Part shown: in pieces, positions 20,421 through 28,051 of the stretch
Numbering within the stretch: position 1 is the stretch's first letter
How the letters are laid out: each line of letters begins with the position of its first letter
Source: Kitasatospora fiedleri
Lineage (GTDB): Bacteria; Actinomycetota; Actinomycetes; Streptomycetales; Streptomycetaceae
NCBI RefSeq assembly: GCF_948472415.1
Contig: NZ_OX419519.1
Location: forward strand, 1,860,001 to 1,924,000
Direction: 5' to 3'
DNA: 64,000 bases
The notes under the pieces: model-generated
Database searches by the model: none
Told to the model about the DNA's origin: nothing
The model's input: only the letters and a program-made list of their open reading frames with translations
Translations under genes and position numbers: made by a program

Positions 20421-21436
20421 GGTGCGGTGCTCCTTTTCAGACTGCCGATGCGGAGGCTGCCGTCCCGGACCGGCAGCGGGACGGCCGGGGCTTCGACCCG
20501 GGCGCCGGGGGCGGGCGGCGGGTCGTCCAGGAAGTCCGCGCTGGGGACGTGGAAGAAGGTGCCGGTGACGGCGGTGGAGAAGTCCAGCAGCCGGTCGTGG
20601 GCGGCGGGGCCGCGGCCCAGGAACATGTTGCGGAGCATCTCCTCGGTGACCTGCGGGTCGCGGGCGTAGCCGATGAAGTAGGTGCCGCACTCGCCGCCCT
20701 CCGCGAAGGAGCCGAACGGCATGTTGAGCCGCCAGATGTCGCGGTCCTCGCCGTCGGGGCCGGTGACGGTGTTCAGCGCGACGTGCGAGTCGGCGGGCTT
20801 GGCGGCGTCGTCGAGTTCGACGTTGTCGAGCTTGGTGCGGCCGATCACCCGTTCCTGGTGCTCGACGCCGATCGCGTTCCACCCGGCCATGTCGTGCAGG
20901 TACTTCTGCACGACGACGTAGCTGCCGCCGGCGAAGTCCGGGTCCTCGTCGCCGATCAGGACGGCCTCGGCGGCGTCCCGCCCGGTGGGGTTCTCGGTGC
21001 CGTCGACGAAGCCGATCAGGTCGCGGCAGTCGAAGTACCGGAAGCCGTGGGTCTCGTCCAGCACGGTGACCCGGTCGCCGAGCCGCCGGCTGATCAGGGT
21101 GGCCAGCTCGAAGCAGAGGTCCATCCGCTCGGCCCGGACGTGCAGCAGCAGGTCGCCGGGGGTGGCCGGGGCGAGGTGCCGGGGCCCGGCGAGTTCGACG
21201 AAGGGGTGCAGTTGGGCGGGGCGGGGCCCGGCGAACAGGCGGTCCCAGGCGTCGGAGCCGATGCCGAGCACCAGGCTGACGTCCTGGCGCGGGGCCCGGG
21301 AGCCGACCGAGCGGGCCAGGCCGCCGAGGTCCGGCAGCAGGTCGCGGACGGTCTGCTCGCCGCCGTCCTCGATCCCGAGCACCAGGAACACGGCGGCCCC
21401 GGTCAGCGTGGAGAGGACCGGTTGGGGCTGCGGCAT
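20417..21436 (-). CDS. DyP-type heme peroxidase, encapsulin cargo
   Basis: A 339-residue dye-decolorizing peroxidase. The hallmark GFVDGTENP (GxxDG) provides the catalytic Asp; SHVALN and DRDIWRLNMPFG surround the heme, and ECGTYFIGYARDP is typical of the bacterial B-type group. The C-terminus ends with DGSLRIGSLKRS, the encapsulin cargo-loading peptide. The ATG at 21436 (MPQPQPVLS) follows GGGAGC by seven bases. The enzyme oxidises substrates with H2O2 inside the shell encoded just downstream and probably serves oxidative defence. Confidence 0.96.
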   Translation of the reverse strand: MPQPQPVLSTLTGAAVFLVLGIEDGGEQTVRDLLPDLGGLARSVGSRAPRQDVSLVLGIGSDAWDRLFAGPRPAQLHPFVELAGPRHLAPATPGDLLLHVRAERMDLCFELATLISRRLGDRVTVLDETHGFRYFDCRDLIGFVDGTENPTGRDAAEAVLIGDEDPDFAGGSYVVVQKYLHDMAGWNAIGVEHQERVIGRTKLDNVELDDAAKPADSHVALNTVTGPDGEDRDIWRLNMPFGSFAEGGECGTYFIGYARDPQVTEEMLRNMFLGRGPAAHDRLLDFSTAVTGTFFHVPSADFLDDPPPAPGARVEAPAVPLPVRDGSLRIGSLKRSTAP

Positions 21437-21608
21437 GGCGGGTGCTCCCAGAGGGCTGCCGGACGTTCGGACGCCCGCCGACCATACCCGGCAAAAGGGT
21501 CTAGACACCGCGACAGCACCCGAATCGGGCGTGTCCGGCGGGGGCTTGGGGCCGCCGGGGGCGCCTGGCTCGTCAGGACCGTCGGGCTCGTCGGGGCCGC
21601 CGGGCTCG

Positions 21609-22073
21609 TCAGGACCGTCTGGCCTGCCGCAGCTCGGCGAGCTCCTCGGTCATCCGGGTCAGGAAGCGCACCACGGTGGCGACCTGCTCCGGCGCGAACT
21701 CGGCCCGGACCCGGTCGGTGCAGTCCGCGACGGGGGCGAACCACTCCCCGGCGATCCGGGCCGCGTCCGGGTGGTAGTGCACGTGCACCTGCCGCCGGTC
21801 GGTGGCGTCCTTGGTCCGGTGGACGTGCCCGGCCCGCTCCAACCGGTCCAGCACCGCGGTCACCGCCCCCGACGTCAACCCCAGTTCGGCCCGCAGCCCC
21901 CCGGGCGTGATCCCGGGCGGATCGGCCGCCCGCAACACCGCCAGCAACGCCTGGACGTCCGTCGCGTGCAGGCCCGAGGCCGCCGCGAAATCGTGCCCGA
22001 GCAGGTTCATCTCGGACGCCAGCCCCTGCAACAACCGCCCGAACTCCCGCTGCGCCACCGGCCGCTCCTCCAC
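21609..22073 (-). CDS. MarR family transcriptional regulator
   Basis: A 154-residue winged-helix regulator: LHATDVQALLAVLRA, GITPGGLRAELGLTSGAVTAVLDRLERAGHV is the DNA-recognition region, and TDRRQVHVHYHP is the wing. The GTG at 22073 follows GGAGGGG. It sits upstream of and on the same strand as the DyP-encapsulin pair, 172 bases away, and may control it or the MMPL gene whose promoter carries a MarR-like palindrome. Neither target is proven by the sequence. Confidence 0.88.
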   Translation of the reverse strand: MEERPVAQREFGRLLQGLASEMNLLGHDFAAASGLHATDVQALLAVLRAADPPGITPGGLRAELGLTSGAVTAVLDRLERAGHVHRTKDATDRRQVHVHYHPDAARIAGEWFAPVADCTDRVRAEFAPEQVATVVRFLTRMTEELAELRQARRS

Positions 22074-22329
22074 CGCACCCCTCCACCCACCTGCCGCCCT
22101 GCCCGCCCGACCCTGCCGCCACGACCCTAGCGCGACCACCTCCGACCGACCGCGCAGGCACCGCAGCGCGACGGAACGACGACCAGCACCTCCGGCGGGG
22201 CCCGGCGCACCCGGAACGCGAGGCCGCCCGGCCGGACGCGGGGACCGGCGGCGGGCGTGCACCCCGCACCGCACCCCGCACCGCACCCCTACCCGGCCCC
22301 GACTCCCGCCGGGGGCACGGGCGTTCCCC

Positions 22330-23265
22330 TCACCGCCCCGTTCCGCCCGCGCCCAGCGCGCCCGTCAGCAGGGCGAGGGCGGCCGGGAGGTCGCGGGGGG
22401 CCAGGGCGTCGGGCGGGCGGGTGGTGCGGTGCCAGCCGGGGCCGGCGGCGAGGAGGGTGGGGCGGACCCGGGAGCCGCGGCCGCCCCAGGCGGTGGTGGC
22501 GGTGGCGCGGACGGGGACCGGGTCGGCGGTGGCGCGGGTCTGCGACCAGAGCAGGACGGCGGCGGGGCCGGTGCGGCGGACGGCTTCGGCGAGGGCCCCG
22601 GCGGGCACCGCGGCGCCGAAGACCCGGAAGGGCAGGCCGCGTTCGGCGAGGGCGGCGGCCACCGCCTCCAGCGGGAGGGTGTGCTGCTCGCCGGGCATCG
22701 CGGCCAGCAGCACGGGCGGCCCGGGGGCGGCGGCCGGGGGTTCGGCGACCCGGCGCAGCGCGCTGGAGACGTGCCAGGAGAGCAGGTGCTCGACCTCGAC
22801 GTACCGCTCCCCGCTGCGGGCCCAGCGGCGTCCGGCGGCGCGCAGCGCGGGTGCCATCACGTCCGTCCAGGCGGTGACGGCGCCGAGCCGTTCGACGCTG
22901 CCGTGCAGGATGCGGGCGACCTCGGGGCTGTCCAGGCGGCGGGCCGCGCGGGCCAGTCCGCGCACCTCGGGCCGGACCGCCCCGGCCGGTCCGGGGGCCG
23001 TCGGCGGCGGGCCGTCCGCCGTCCCGGCCAGCGCGGGGGCGAGCCGGGCGGCCTCGGCGGGCGGCACCCCGCGCGCGGTGAGGCGGCACATCGCCTCCAG
23101 CACGGCCACGTCCCGGGGTGTCCAGCGCCGGTGGTGCCCGGCCTCCCGTTCGGCCGGGCCGATGCCGTAGCGGCGTTCCCAGGAGCGGACGGTGGTCGGC
23201 GACACCCCGAGCCGCCGGGCGACCGCCCCGGTGCTCGTTCCCGCCTCGGCCGGTTCTGCTGACAC
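22330..23265 (-). CDS. MerR-type regulator with B12-binding domain (LitR/CarH-like)
   Basis: A 311-residue protein. The N-terminal MerR helix-turn-helix is STGAVARRLGVSPTTVRSWERRYG. The C-terminal half has the helical cap seen in cobalamin photoreceptors (RRWARSGERYVEVEHLLS, close to the Wx9EH motif but with ten residues between W and EH). A Rossmann-like domain follows, where GEQHTLPLEA stands in for the DxHxxG cobalamin ligand loop, with His kept and Gly replaced by Pro. Light- or cobalamin-responsive regulation is therefore possible but not certain. TAGGCT lies six bases before the GTG at 23265, which decides this start. Confidence 0.85.
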   Translation of the reverse strand: MSAEPAEAGTSTGAVARRLGVSPTTVRSWERRYGIGPAEREAGHHRRWTPRDVAVLEAMCRLTARGVPPAEAARLAPALAGTADGPPPTAPGPAGAVRPEVRGLARAARRLDSPEVARILHGSVERLGAVTAWTDVMAPALRAAGRRWARSGERYVEVEHLLSWHVSSALRRVAEPPAAAPGPPVLLAAMPGEQHTLPLEAVAAALAERGLPFRVFGAAVPAGALAEAVRRTGPAAVLLWSQTRATADPVPVRATATTAWGGRGSRVRPTLLAAGPGWHRTTRPPDALAPRDLPAALALLTGALGAGGTGR

Positions 23266-23271
23266 CACGTC

Positions 23272-23277
23272 AGCCTA
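23272..23277 (-). promoter_or_regulatory. Candidate -10 box (TAGGCT) of the MerR-type gene
   Basis: TAGGCT on the minus strand is six bases before the second of two GTG codons (23265), with no ribosome site. Confidence 0.5.
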
Positions 23278-23302
23278 GGGCCTGCCGGGGGCCCCGGACG
23301 TC

Positions 23303-23375
23303 GCCACCGCCGTCACTGCCGTCACCATAGCCACCGCCGTCACTGCCGTCACTGCCGTCACCGCCGTCACCGCCA
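23303..23375. repeat. Degenerate 9-bp tandem repeats
   Basis: Units of GCCGTCACT/C are repeated in the spacer between the MerR and MMPL genes, interrupted once near 23326-23333. They are outside coding sequence and may be a variable-number repeat or binding array. Confidence 0.6.
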
Positions 23376-23397
23376 CGTGGGCTCGACGCGCCAAATC

Positions 23398-23418
23398 TCT
23401 CAATGATTGAGATATTCT
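23398..23418. promoter_or_regulatory. MarR-like palindrome overlapping the MMPL promoter
   Basis: TCTCAATGATTGAGA (23398-23412) is a perfect 15-bp palindrome around a central G, of the type bound by MarR-family proteins. It adjoins TATTCT (23413-23418), which ends six bases before ATG 23425 and is the likely -10 of a leaderless transcript. A regulator bound here would block transcription. The MarR gene at 21609-22073 is a candidate. Confidence 0.6.
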
Positions 23419-23424
23419 CCGCTC

Positions 23425-25524
23425 ATGCCGACTCCCGTCCCGCCCGCACCCTCCGCCCCCGCGCCCCCGTCCGTCCCGCGCCGGCTGCGCTTCCTGCTCC
23501 CGCTCGTGCTGCTGCTGGTCTGGCTGGCGCTCGGCGGCGCGCTCGGGCCGTTCGCGGGGAAGCTGGGCGAGGTGTCGACCAACGACGGGGCGGCGTTCCT
23601 GCCGCGCAGCGCGGAGTCGACCAGGGTCGCCCAGCTGGAGAAGGACTTCCGGACCGAGTCGACGCTGCCGGTGGTGCTGGTCTGGGAGGCGCGGTCCGGG
23701 CAGGTCGACGAGGCGCTGCGGGCCGCCGCCGGGCAGGCGCTGGCCGCGGCGGCGGAGGTGCCCGGCACCACCGGGCAGGCGTCGCCGCTGCTGCCCTCCG
23801 AGGACGGGCGGGCGCTGGAGGCGGTGGTGCAGCTGCGCGCCGACCTCGGGCCGGACACCAAGGTCGCGGTCACGGCGATCCGCGAGCGCGCCGAGCAGGT
23901 GCCGGACGCGGTGGCCGGGGTGGCCGGACCGGCGGCGGTGCTGGCCGACCTGTCGGGGGCGTTCGCGGGCATCGACGGCCTACTGCTCGGGGTGGCGCTC
24001 GGCGTGGTGCTGCTGATCCTGGTGCTGGTGTACCGGGCGGTGCTGCTGCCGGTGCTGGTGATCCTGGGCGCGGTGTTCGCGCTCGGCGTGGCCTGCGCGA
24101 TCGTGTACGCGCTGGCCCAGCACGGCGTGGTGCGGGTGGACGGGCAGGTGCAGGGGCTGCTGTCGATCCTGGTGATCGGCGCGGCCACCGACTACGGGCT
24201 GCTGCTGTCCGCCCGCTTCCGCGAGGAACTCGCCACCGGACCGGACCGGTTCACCGCCGCCCGCACCGCACTGCGCCGCTCGGCGGAGCCGATCGCCGCC
24301 TCGGGCCTGACGGTCGGGCTGGGCCTGCTGGTGCTGCTGCTCTCGGACCTGACGAACAACCGGGCGCTCGGCCCGGTCGGCGCGATCGGCATCGCCTGCG
24401 CCGTGCTGTCCGCGCTGACCTTCCTCCCGGCGGTGCTCGCGCTGTGCGGCCGGGCCGCGTTCTGGCCGGCCCGGCCCGCCGCCGACGGCCGGGGCGGCTC
24501 GCACCGGGTCTGGCAGCGGGTCGCCGACCTGGTGGGCCGCCGCCCGCGCGCCCTGTGGGTGGGTACGGCGGCGGTGCTGGCGGCGCTCGCGGCCTGCTCC
24601 CCGCTGCTGGACGCCCGGGGCGTGCCGCAGTCCGAACTGTTCACCACCCCCCAGCCTTCGGTCGCCGCGCAGCGCCTGCTGTCGGCGCACTTCCCGGGAG
24701 GCTCGGGCAACCCGGCGGTGATCGTCGCGAACGCCGGTCAGGCCGAGGCGGTGGCGGCGGCCGCGCAGGTGCCCGGCGTGGCCTCGGTGCGCCCGTACAC
24801 CGGGGGTGCGCCCACCGACCCGCCGGTGACCGCGAACGGCCTGGTCCGGCTGGACGCGACGCTCACCGACCCGGCCGACAGCGACGCCGCGCTCGCCACC
24901 GTCGGCCGGCTGCGCACCGCGGTGCACGCCGTGGACGGGGCCGACGCGCTGGTCGGCGGCTACTCGGCGCAGCAGGCCGACACCCGGGCCACCGCGGAGC
25001 GCGACCGGACGCTGATCATGCCGGTGGTGCTGCTGTGCATCCTGGTGGTGCTGGTCCTGCTGCTGCGCTCGGTGCTGGCGCCGGTGCTGCTGGCGGCGAC
25101 GGTGGCGCTCTCCTACCTGGCCACGCTGGGCGTCTCGGCGCTGGTGTTCCCGCACGTGTTCGGGTTCTCGGCGACCGATCCGTCCGTCCCGCTGTACGGG
25201 TTCGTGTTCCTGGTCGCGCTGGGCGTGGACTACAACATCTTCCTGATGACCCGGGTCCGCGAGGAGACCGCGGCGCTCGGCACCCGGGCCGGCGTCCTGC
25301 GCGGCCTGACCGCGACCGGCGGCGTCATCACCTCCGCGGGCGTGGTGCTGGCCGCGACCTTCGCCGCCCTCGGGGTGATCCCGCTCGCCTTCCTCGCCCA
25401 GATCGCCTTCATCGTGGCCTTCGGCGTCCTGCTCGACACCCTGCTGGTGCGCTCGCTGCTCGTCCCGGCCCTGGTGCACGACCTCGGCGGCCGGGTCTGG
25501 TGGCCGGCCCGCCGGGCGGACTGA
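23425..25524 (+). CDS. MMPL/RND family transporter
   Basis: A 699-residue membrane protein with the duplicated MmpL layout. One membrane helix (FLLPLVLLLVWLALGG) is followed by an extracytoplasmic domain (about 35-170), a helix bundle (LLGVALGVVLLILVLVY to LALCG), a second outer domain and a second bundle (IMPVVLLCILVVLVLLLRS to LLVPALVHDLGG). ATDYGLLL and GVDYNIFLM are the conserved charged-helix motifs of the proton relay. Such proteins export lipids or drugs. It has no ribosome site and probably a leaderless mRNA. It converges on the sigma factor with 6 bases between. Confidence 0.93.
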   Translation: MPTPVPPAPSAPAPPSVPRRLRFLLPLVLLLVWLALGGALGPFAGKLGEVSTNDGAAFLPRSAESTRVAQLEKDFRTESTLPVVLVWEARSGQVDEALRAAAGQALAAAAEVPGTTGQASPLLPSEDGRALEAVVQLRADLGPDTKVAVTAIRERAEQVPDAVAGVAGPAAVLADLSGAFAGIDGLLLGVALGVVLLILVLVYRAVLLPVLVILGAVFALGVACAIVYALAQHGVVRVDGQVQGLLSILVIGAATDYGLLLSARFREELATGPDRFTAARTALRRSAEPIAASGLTVGLGLLVLLLSDLTNNRALGPVGAIGIACAVLSALTFLPAVLALCGRAAFWPARPAADGRGGSHRVWQRVADLVGRRPRALWVGTAAVLAALAACSPLLDARGVPQSELFTTPQPSVAAQRLLSAHFPGGSGNPAVIVANAGQAEAVAAAAQVPGVASVRPYTGGAPTDPPVTANGLVRLDATLTDPADSDAALATVGRLRTAVHAVDGADALVGGYSAQQADTRATAERDRTLIMPVVLLCILVVLVLLLRSVLAPVLLAATVALSYLATLGVSALVFPHVFGFSATDPSVPLYGFVFLVALGVDYNIFLMTRVREETAALGTRAGVLRGLTATGGVITSAGVVLAATFAALGVIPLAFLAQIAFIVAFGVLLDTLLVRSLLVPALVHDLGGRVWWPARRAD

Positions 25525-25530
25525 GGGCGC

Positions 25531-26088
25531 TCAGGCCGGTTCCGGTTCCAGTTCCGTCCGCAGCCGCCGCAGGCCGTCCCGGACCCGGCTCTTGACCGTG
25601 CCCAGCGGGGTGTCCAGCAGCGCGGCGATCCGGGTCTGGGTGCAGCCGCCCCAGTAGGCGAGGGCGAGCGCCTCGCGCTGGGCGGGGGTGAGGGCGGCCA
25701 GGGCCGCGCGCACGGCGCGGCCCTCCAGCCGGCGTTCGGCCTCGGTGGCGACGCTGTCGTACGCGGGCCGGTACTCGCGCAGGGCGGCGGTGCGCTCGCG
25801 TTCGGCCCCGGCCCGGGCGGCGCGGACCCGGTCGACGGCGCGGTGGTGGGCGGCGGTCAGGGCCCAGGCGTACACGCTGCCGCGGTCGGGGCGGTAGCGG
25901 TCGGCGGTGCGCCAGAGTTCCAGGAACACCTCCTGGACGACCTCCTCGCTCTGCGCCCGGTCGCGCAGCACCCGCCGCACCACCGCCCCGACCGGACCGA
26001 GCAGATGCCGGTACAGCGTCTCGAAGGCGTCCCGCTCGCCCCGGGCGACCCGGGCCACCAGTTCGCCGCCGCACGCTTCCACCGTCAC
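25531..26088 (-). CDS. ECF sigma factor (SigK-like)
   Basis: A 185-residue sigma-70 family protein. Region 2 covers ELVARVARGERDAFETLYRHL and SEEVVQEVFLELWRTADRY (2.2-2.4), and region 4 is LTPAQREALALAYWGGCTQTRIAALLDTPLGTVKSR. The sequence resembles SigK of mycobacteria, whose usual RskA anti-sigma partner is not adjacent here. The four-helix membrane protein gene just upstream (26146-26667) is not an obvious RskA. GTG 26088 (VTVEACGGEL) is chosen; 26124 is possible. Confidence 0.88.
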   Translation of the reverse strand: MTVEACGGELVARVARGERDAFETLYRHLLGPVGAVVRRVLRDRAQSEEVVQEVFLELWRTADRYRPDRGSVYAWALTAAHHRAVDRVRAARAGAERERTAALREYRPAYDSVATEAERRLEGRAVRAALAALTPAQREALALAYWGGCTQTRIAALLDTPLGTVKSRVRDGLRRLRTELEPEPA

Positions 26089-26145
26089 CCTGCCACGGTC
26101 GCCCCACCCCGGGCCGGACGCCACTCGCAGCGTCCGTGCAGCGTT

Positions 26146-26667
26146 TCAGCGGGTGACGGCGACCAGCACGGCCAGCAGGGCGAGCAGCACGGCCAGGGCG
26201 CCGTGGACGGCGAGGCGGTGGCGCCGACCGCGAACGGCCGGAGCGTCGGCATCGGCACCATCCCCGTCCCCGTCCACGGCACCGGGCGGGTCGGTCAGCG
26301 CGCCGAAGGCGGTCGCGGCGACCAGGACGGCCACCAGGTAGCCGAGGGCCAGTCCGCCGGAGGGGTCGTGCTCGGGCCCCTCTTCGACGCCGCCGGCCAA
26401 CTCGGCCACCAGCATGGCGACGAGCACGAACAGCAGCACGGCGATCAGCGTGGCGGGCCGCCGGTTCCCGGAGCGGGCCTGCCAGAACGAGCCGAGGAAG
26501 CCCACCCCCGACATCGCCACGACGATCACCGCGCCCGACGGGAACGCACCGTCGCCGAAGACCGCCGACAGCCCCCAGACCACCAGCGCGATGACCGCCC
26601 CGAGCCCCACCCCGGCCGCCCCGGCCCGGAACCCGGCCCGCGCACCCTCCCACTCCGATTCGCCCAC
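26146..26667 (-). CDS. Membrane protein with about four helices, unknown function
   Basis: A 173-residue protein. Hydrophobic segments lie at about 15-38, 43-60, 70-90 and 105-122, with a final helix at the C-terminus after an Asp-rich loop (DGDGDGADADA). It ends 57 bases before the SigK-like gene on the same strand and may be co-transcribed. The GTG start follows TAGGTT by six bases with no ribosome site. No family is recognised. Confidence 0.7.
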   Translation of the reverse strand: MGESEWEGARAGFRAGAAGVGLGAVIALVVWGLSAVFGDGAFPSGAVIVVAMSGVGFLGSFWQARSGNRRPATLIAVLLFVLVAMLVAELAGGVEEGPEHDPSGGLALGYLVAVLVAATAFGALTDPPGAVDGDGDGADADAPAVRGRRHRLAVHGALAVLLALLAVLVAVTR

Positions 26668-26673
26668 CCCCGG

Positions 26674-26679
26674 AACCTA
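26674..26679 (-). promoter_or_regulatory. Candidate -10 box (TAGGTT)
   Basis: TAGGTT on the minus strand, six bases before the GTG at 26667, fits a leaderless promoter for the membrane protein gene. Confidence 0.5.
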
Positions 26680-26697
26680 CCGCCCGACCCGCCCGCG

Positions 26698-27203
26698 TCA
26701 CCAGCGGGCATTGAGCACCGCGAGGCCCGACTCGCCGGCCTCGAAGCCGGCCGGCAGCGGCTCTTGGGAGGCCGCCGGGCCGGTGCGGTCGATCAGCAGG
26801 ACGGCCCGGGCCTCGGCGTCCCGTTCGGCGGGGGCGAAGTCGGTGGCCGGTTCGCGGCGCAGCAGCGGCACCCACGCGTCCTCGCCCGCGCCCTCGCCCT
26901 CGGTGGGCACGTCGGCGAACTCGGCGAGCGGGTCGGGCTGTTCGGCGGGGCAGCAGGTGGGGGCGGCGCGGGTGGTGACCAGGGTGACGGCGAGCCGGTC
27001 GCCGGTGCGGGTGCAGCGGGCGGCCAGGTCGTGGGCAAGAGGTGGTGGACGCCCTCCGCGCCCTCGTGGCCGTGGGCCAGGAGCCCGCGGACGGCCCGCG
27101 CGCCGGGCTCGGCGGAGGCGGTGTCGACGGAGAGCAGCACGCCGACGTCCGCCGCTCCGAACGGCGGGACGGCGGTGATCCGGATACCGGGAGGGGCGTT
27201 CAC
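26698..27203 (-). CDS. Hypothetical protein, frameshifted
   Basis: After restoring one base near 27036 the product is about 168 residues: VNAPPGIRITAVPPFGAADVG, LLSVDTASAEPGARAVRGLLAHG, then across the break VHHLLAHDLAARCTRTGD, APTCCPAEQPDP and a C-terminus ending LAVLNARW. The two halves are in different minus-strand frames and each has strong codon bias on its own side. The missing base on the plus strand is a C after GGG at 27033-27035. No family is recognised and there are no membrane segments. Confidence 0.6.
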
Positions 27204-27276
27204 GGGCCCCGGCCGAGCGGGCCCCGCCGACAGCCGGGCGGCGGCGCCGGACGGCCGAACAGCGGCGGCACGGCGC

Positions 27277-27459
27277 CTAGTTGGCCGAGTTGCCGCCCGT
27301 CCAGCTGTGGTTGGCGGCGCGGTGGTGGCGGGAGACCGCGACGTCCCGGTCGACCTGGGCGCGGTGGGCCTCGGTGTGGTCGTACGCCTGGCGCTTGTGG
27401 CGGAAGGGCCGGGCGGCCGCGCGGGCGGCCGAGGCGGCGAGTGCGAGCAGGCGCGGCAT
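27277..27459 (-). CDS. Small basic protein, unknown function
   Basis: A 60-residue Ala/Arg/His-rich protein starting MPRLLALAASAARAAARPFR and ending WTGGNSAN. The ATG is preceded by GGGGG about seven bases upstream. The N-terminal 20 residues could form an amphipathic helix or a weak export signal. No family recognised. Confidence 0.5.
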   Translation of the reverse strand: MPRLLALAASAARAAARPFRHKRQAYDHTEAHRAQVDRDVAVSRHHRAANHSWTGGNSAN

Positions 27460-27581
27460 GGTGGAACCCCCGTCCGTCGCCGAGCCCTGGACGCGGCCCG
27501 GATGCCGTCAGCGTACCCGGCAAAGGGCGGGTCAAGCCTCAAGGGAGGCTCAGGAGTTGGCGGCGGTGCGCCGGGGCGGGC

Positions 27582-27953
27582 TCAGGAGTCGGCGGCGGTG
27601 TACCAGTGCTCGCGGACGGCGTCGGTGGGTCGCGGCTCGCCCAGGTCGGGGCCGCCCCAGTGGGCCAGCGCCTCGACCACGGGGCGCAGTTCGGCGCCGC
27701 GGGGGGTGAGCTCGTAGACGGTGGCGTTGGCGGGGCGCTCCAGGCGACGGCGCTCCACCAGCCCCTCGCCCTCCAGCTGCTTGAGCCGGGTGGCGAGGAT
27801 GTCGGTGGAGACGCCGGGCAGGTCGGCGTGCAGGTCGGTGTAGCGGCGCGGTCCGCCGAGGAGTTCACGGACGATCAGGAGGCTCCAGCGCTCCCCCACC
27901 GCGTCCAGGGCGCGGGCGACGGCGCAGTACTGGTCGTAGCTTCGGCGTGGCAT
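27582..27953 (-). CDS. HxlR family transcriptional regulator
   Basis: A 123-residue winged-helix protein: CAVARALDAVGERWSLLIVRELLGGPRRYTDL and STDILATRLKQLEGEGLVER are diagnostic of HxlR, and YELTPRGAEL is the wing end. HxlR proteins often sense reactive aldehydes or quinones. TATGCT lies six bases before the ATG with no ribosome site. A palindrome in the divergent spacer (27977-27991) probably serves autoregulation; the other side is the aminotransferase gene. Confidence 0.92.
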   Translation of the reverse strand: MPRRSYDQYCAVARALDAVGERWSLLIVRELLGGPRRYTDLHADLPGVSTDILATRLKQLEGEGLVERRRLERPANATVYELTPRGAELRPVVEALAHWGGPDLGEPRPTDAVREHWYTAADS

Positions 27954-27959
27954 GCCGTC

Positions 27960-27991
27960 AGCATAGCCAATAGGTTGGACTTTCCAAGTCC
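27960..27991. promoter_or_regulatory. HxlR promoter and palindromic operator
   Basis: TATGCT (27960-27965, minus strand) is the probable -10 of the HxlR gene. GGACTT (27977-27982) and AAGTCC (27986-27991) form an inverted repeat with a 3-base spacer over its -35 region, which on the minus strand can be read TTGGAA at 16 bases. The repeat suits HxlR self-control. Confidence 0.55.
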
Positions 27992-28051
27992 TTACTTGGT
28001 AGAACGAAGCAAGCCGGCCGCAGGGGCTCGGTGAGGGTCGGGAGGCCGCTG

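Noticed and set aside
23303..23375. CRISPR array
   Set aside because: Units are 9 bp and contiguous with no spacers; no cas genes are present.
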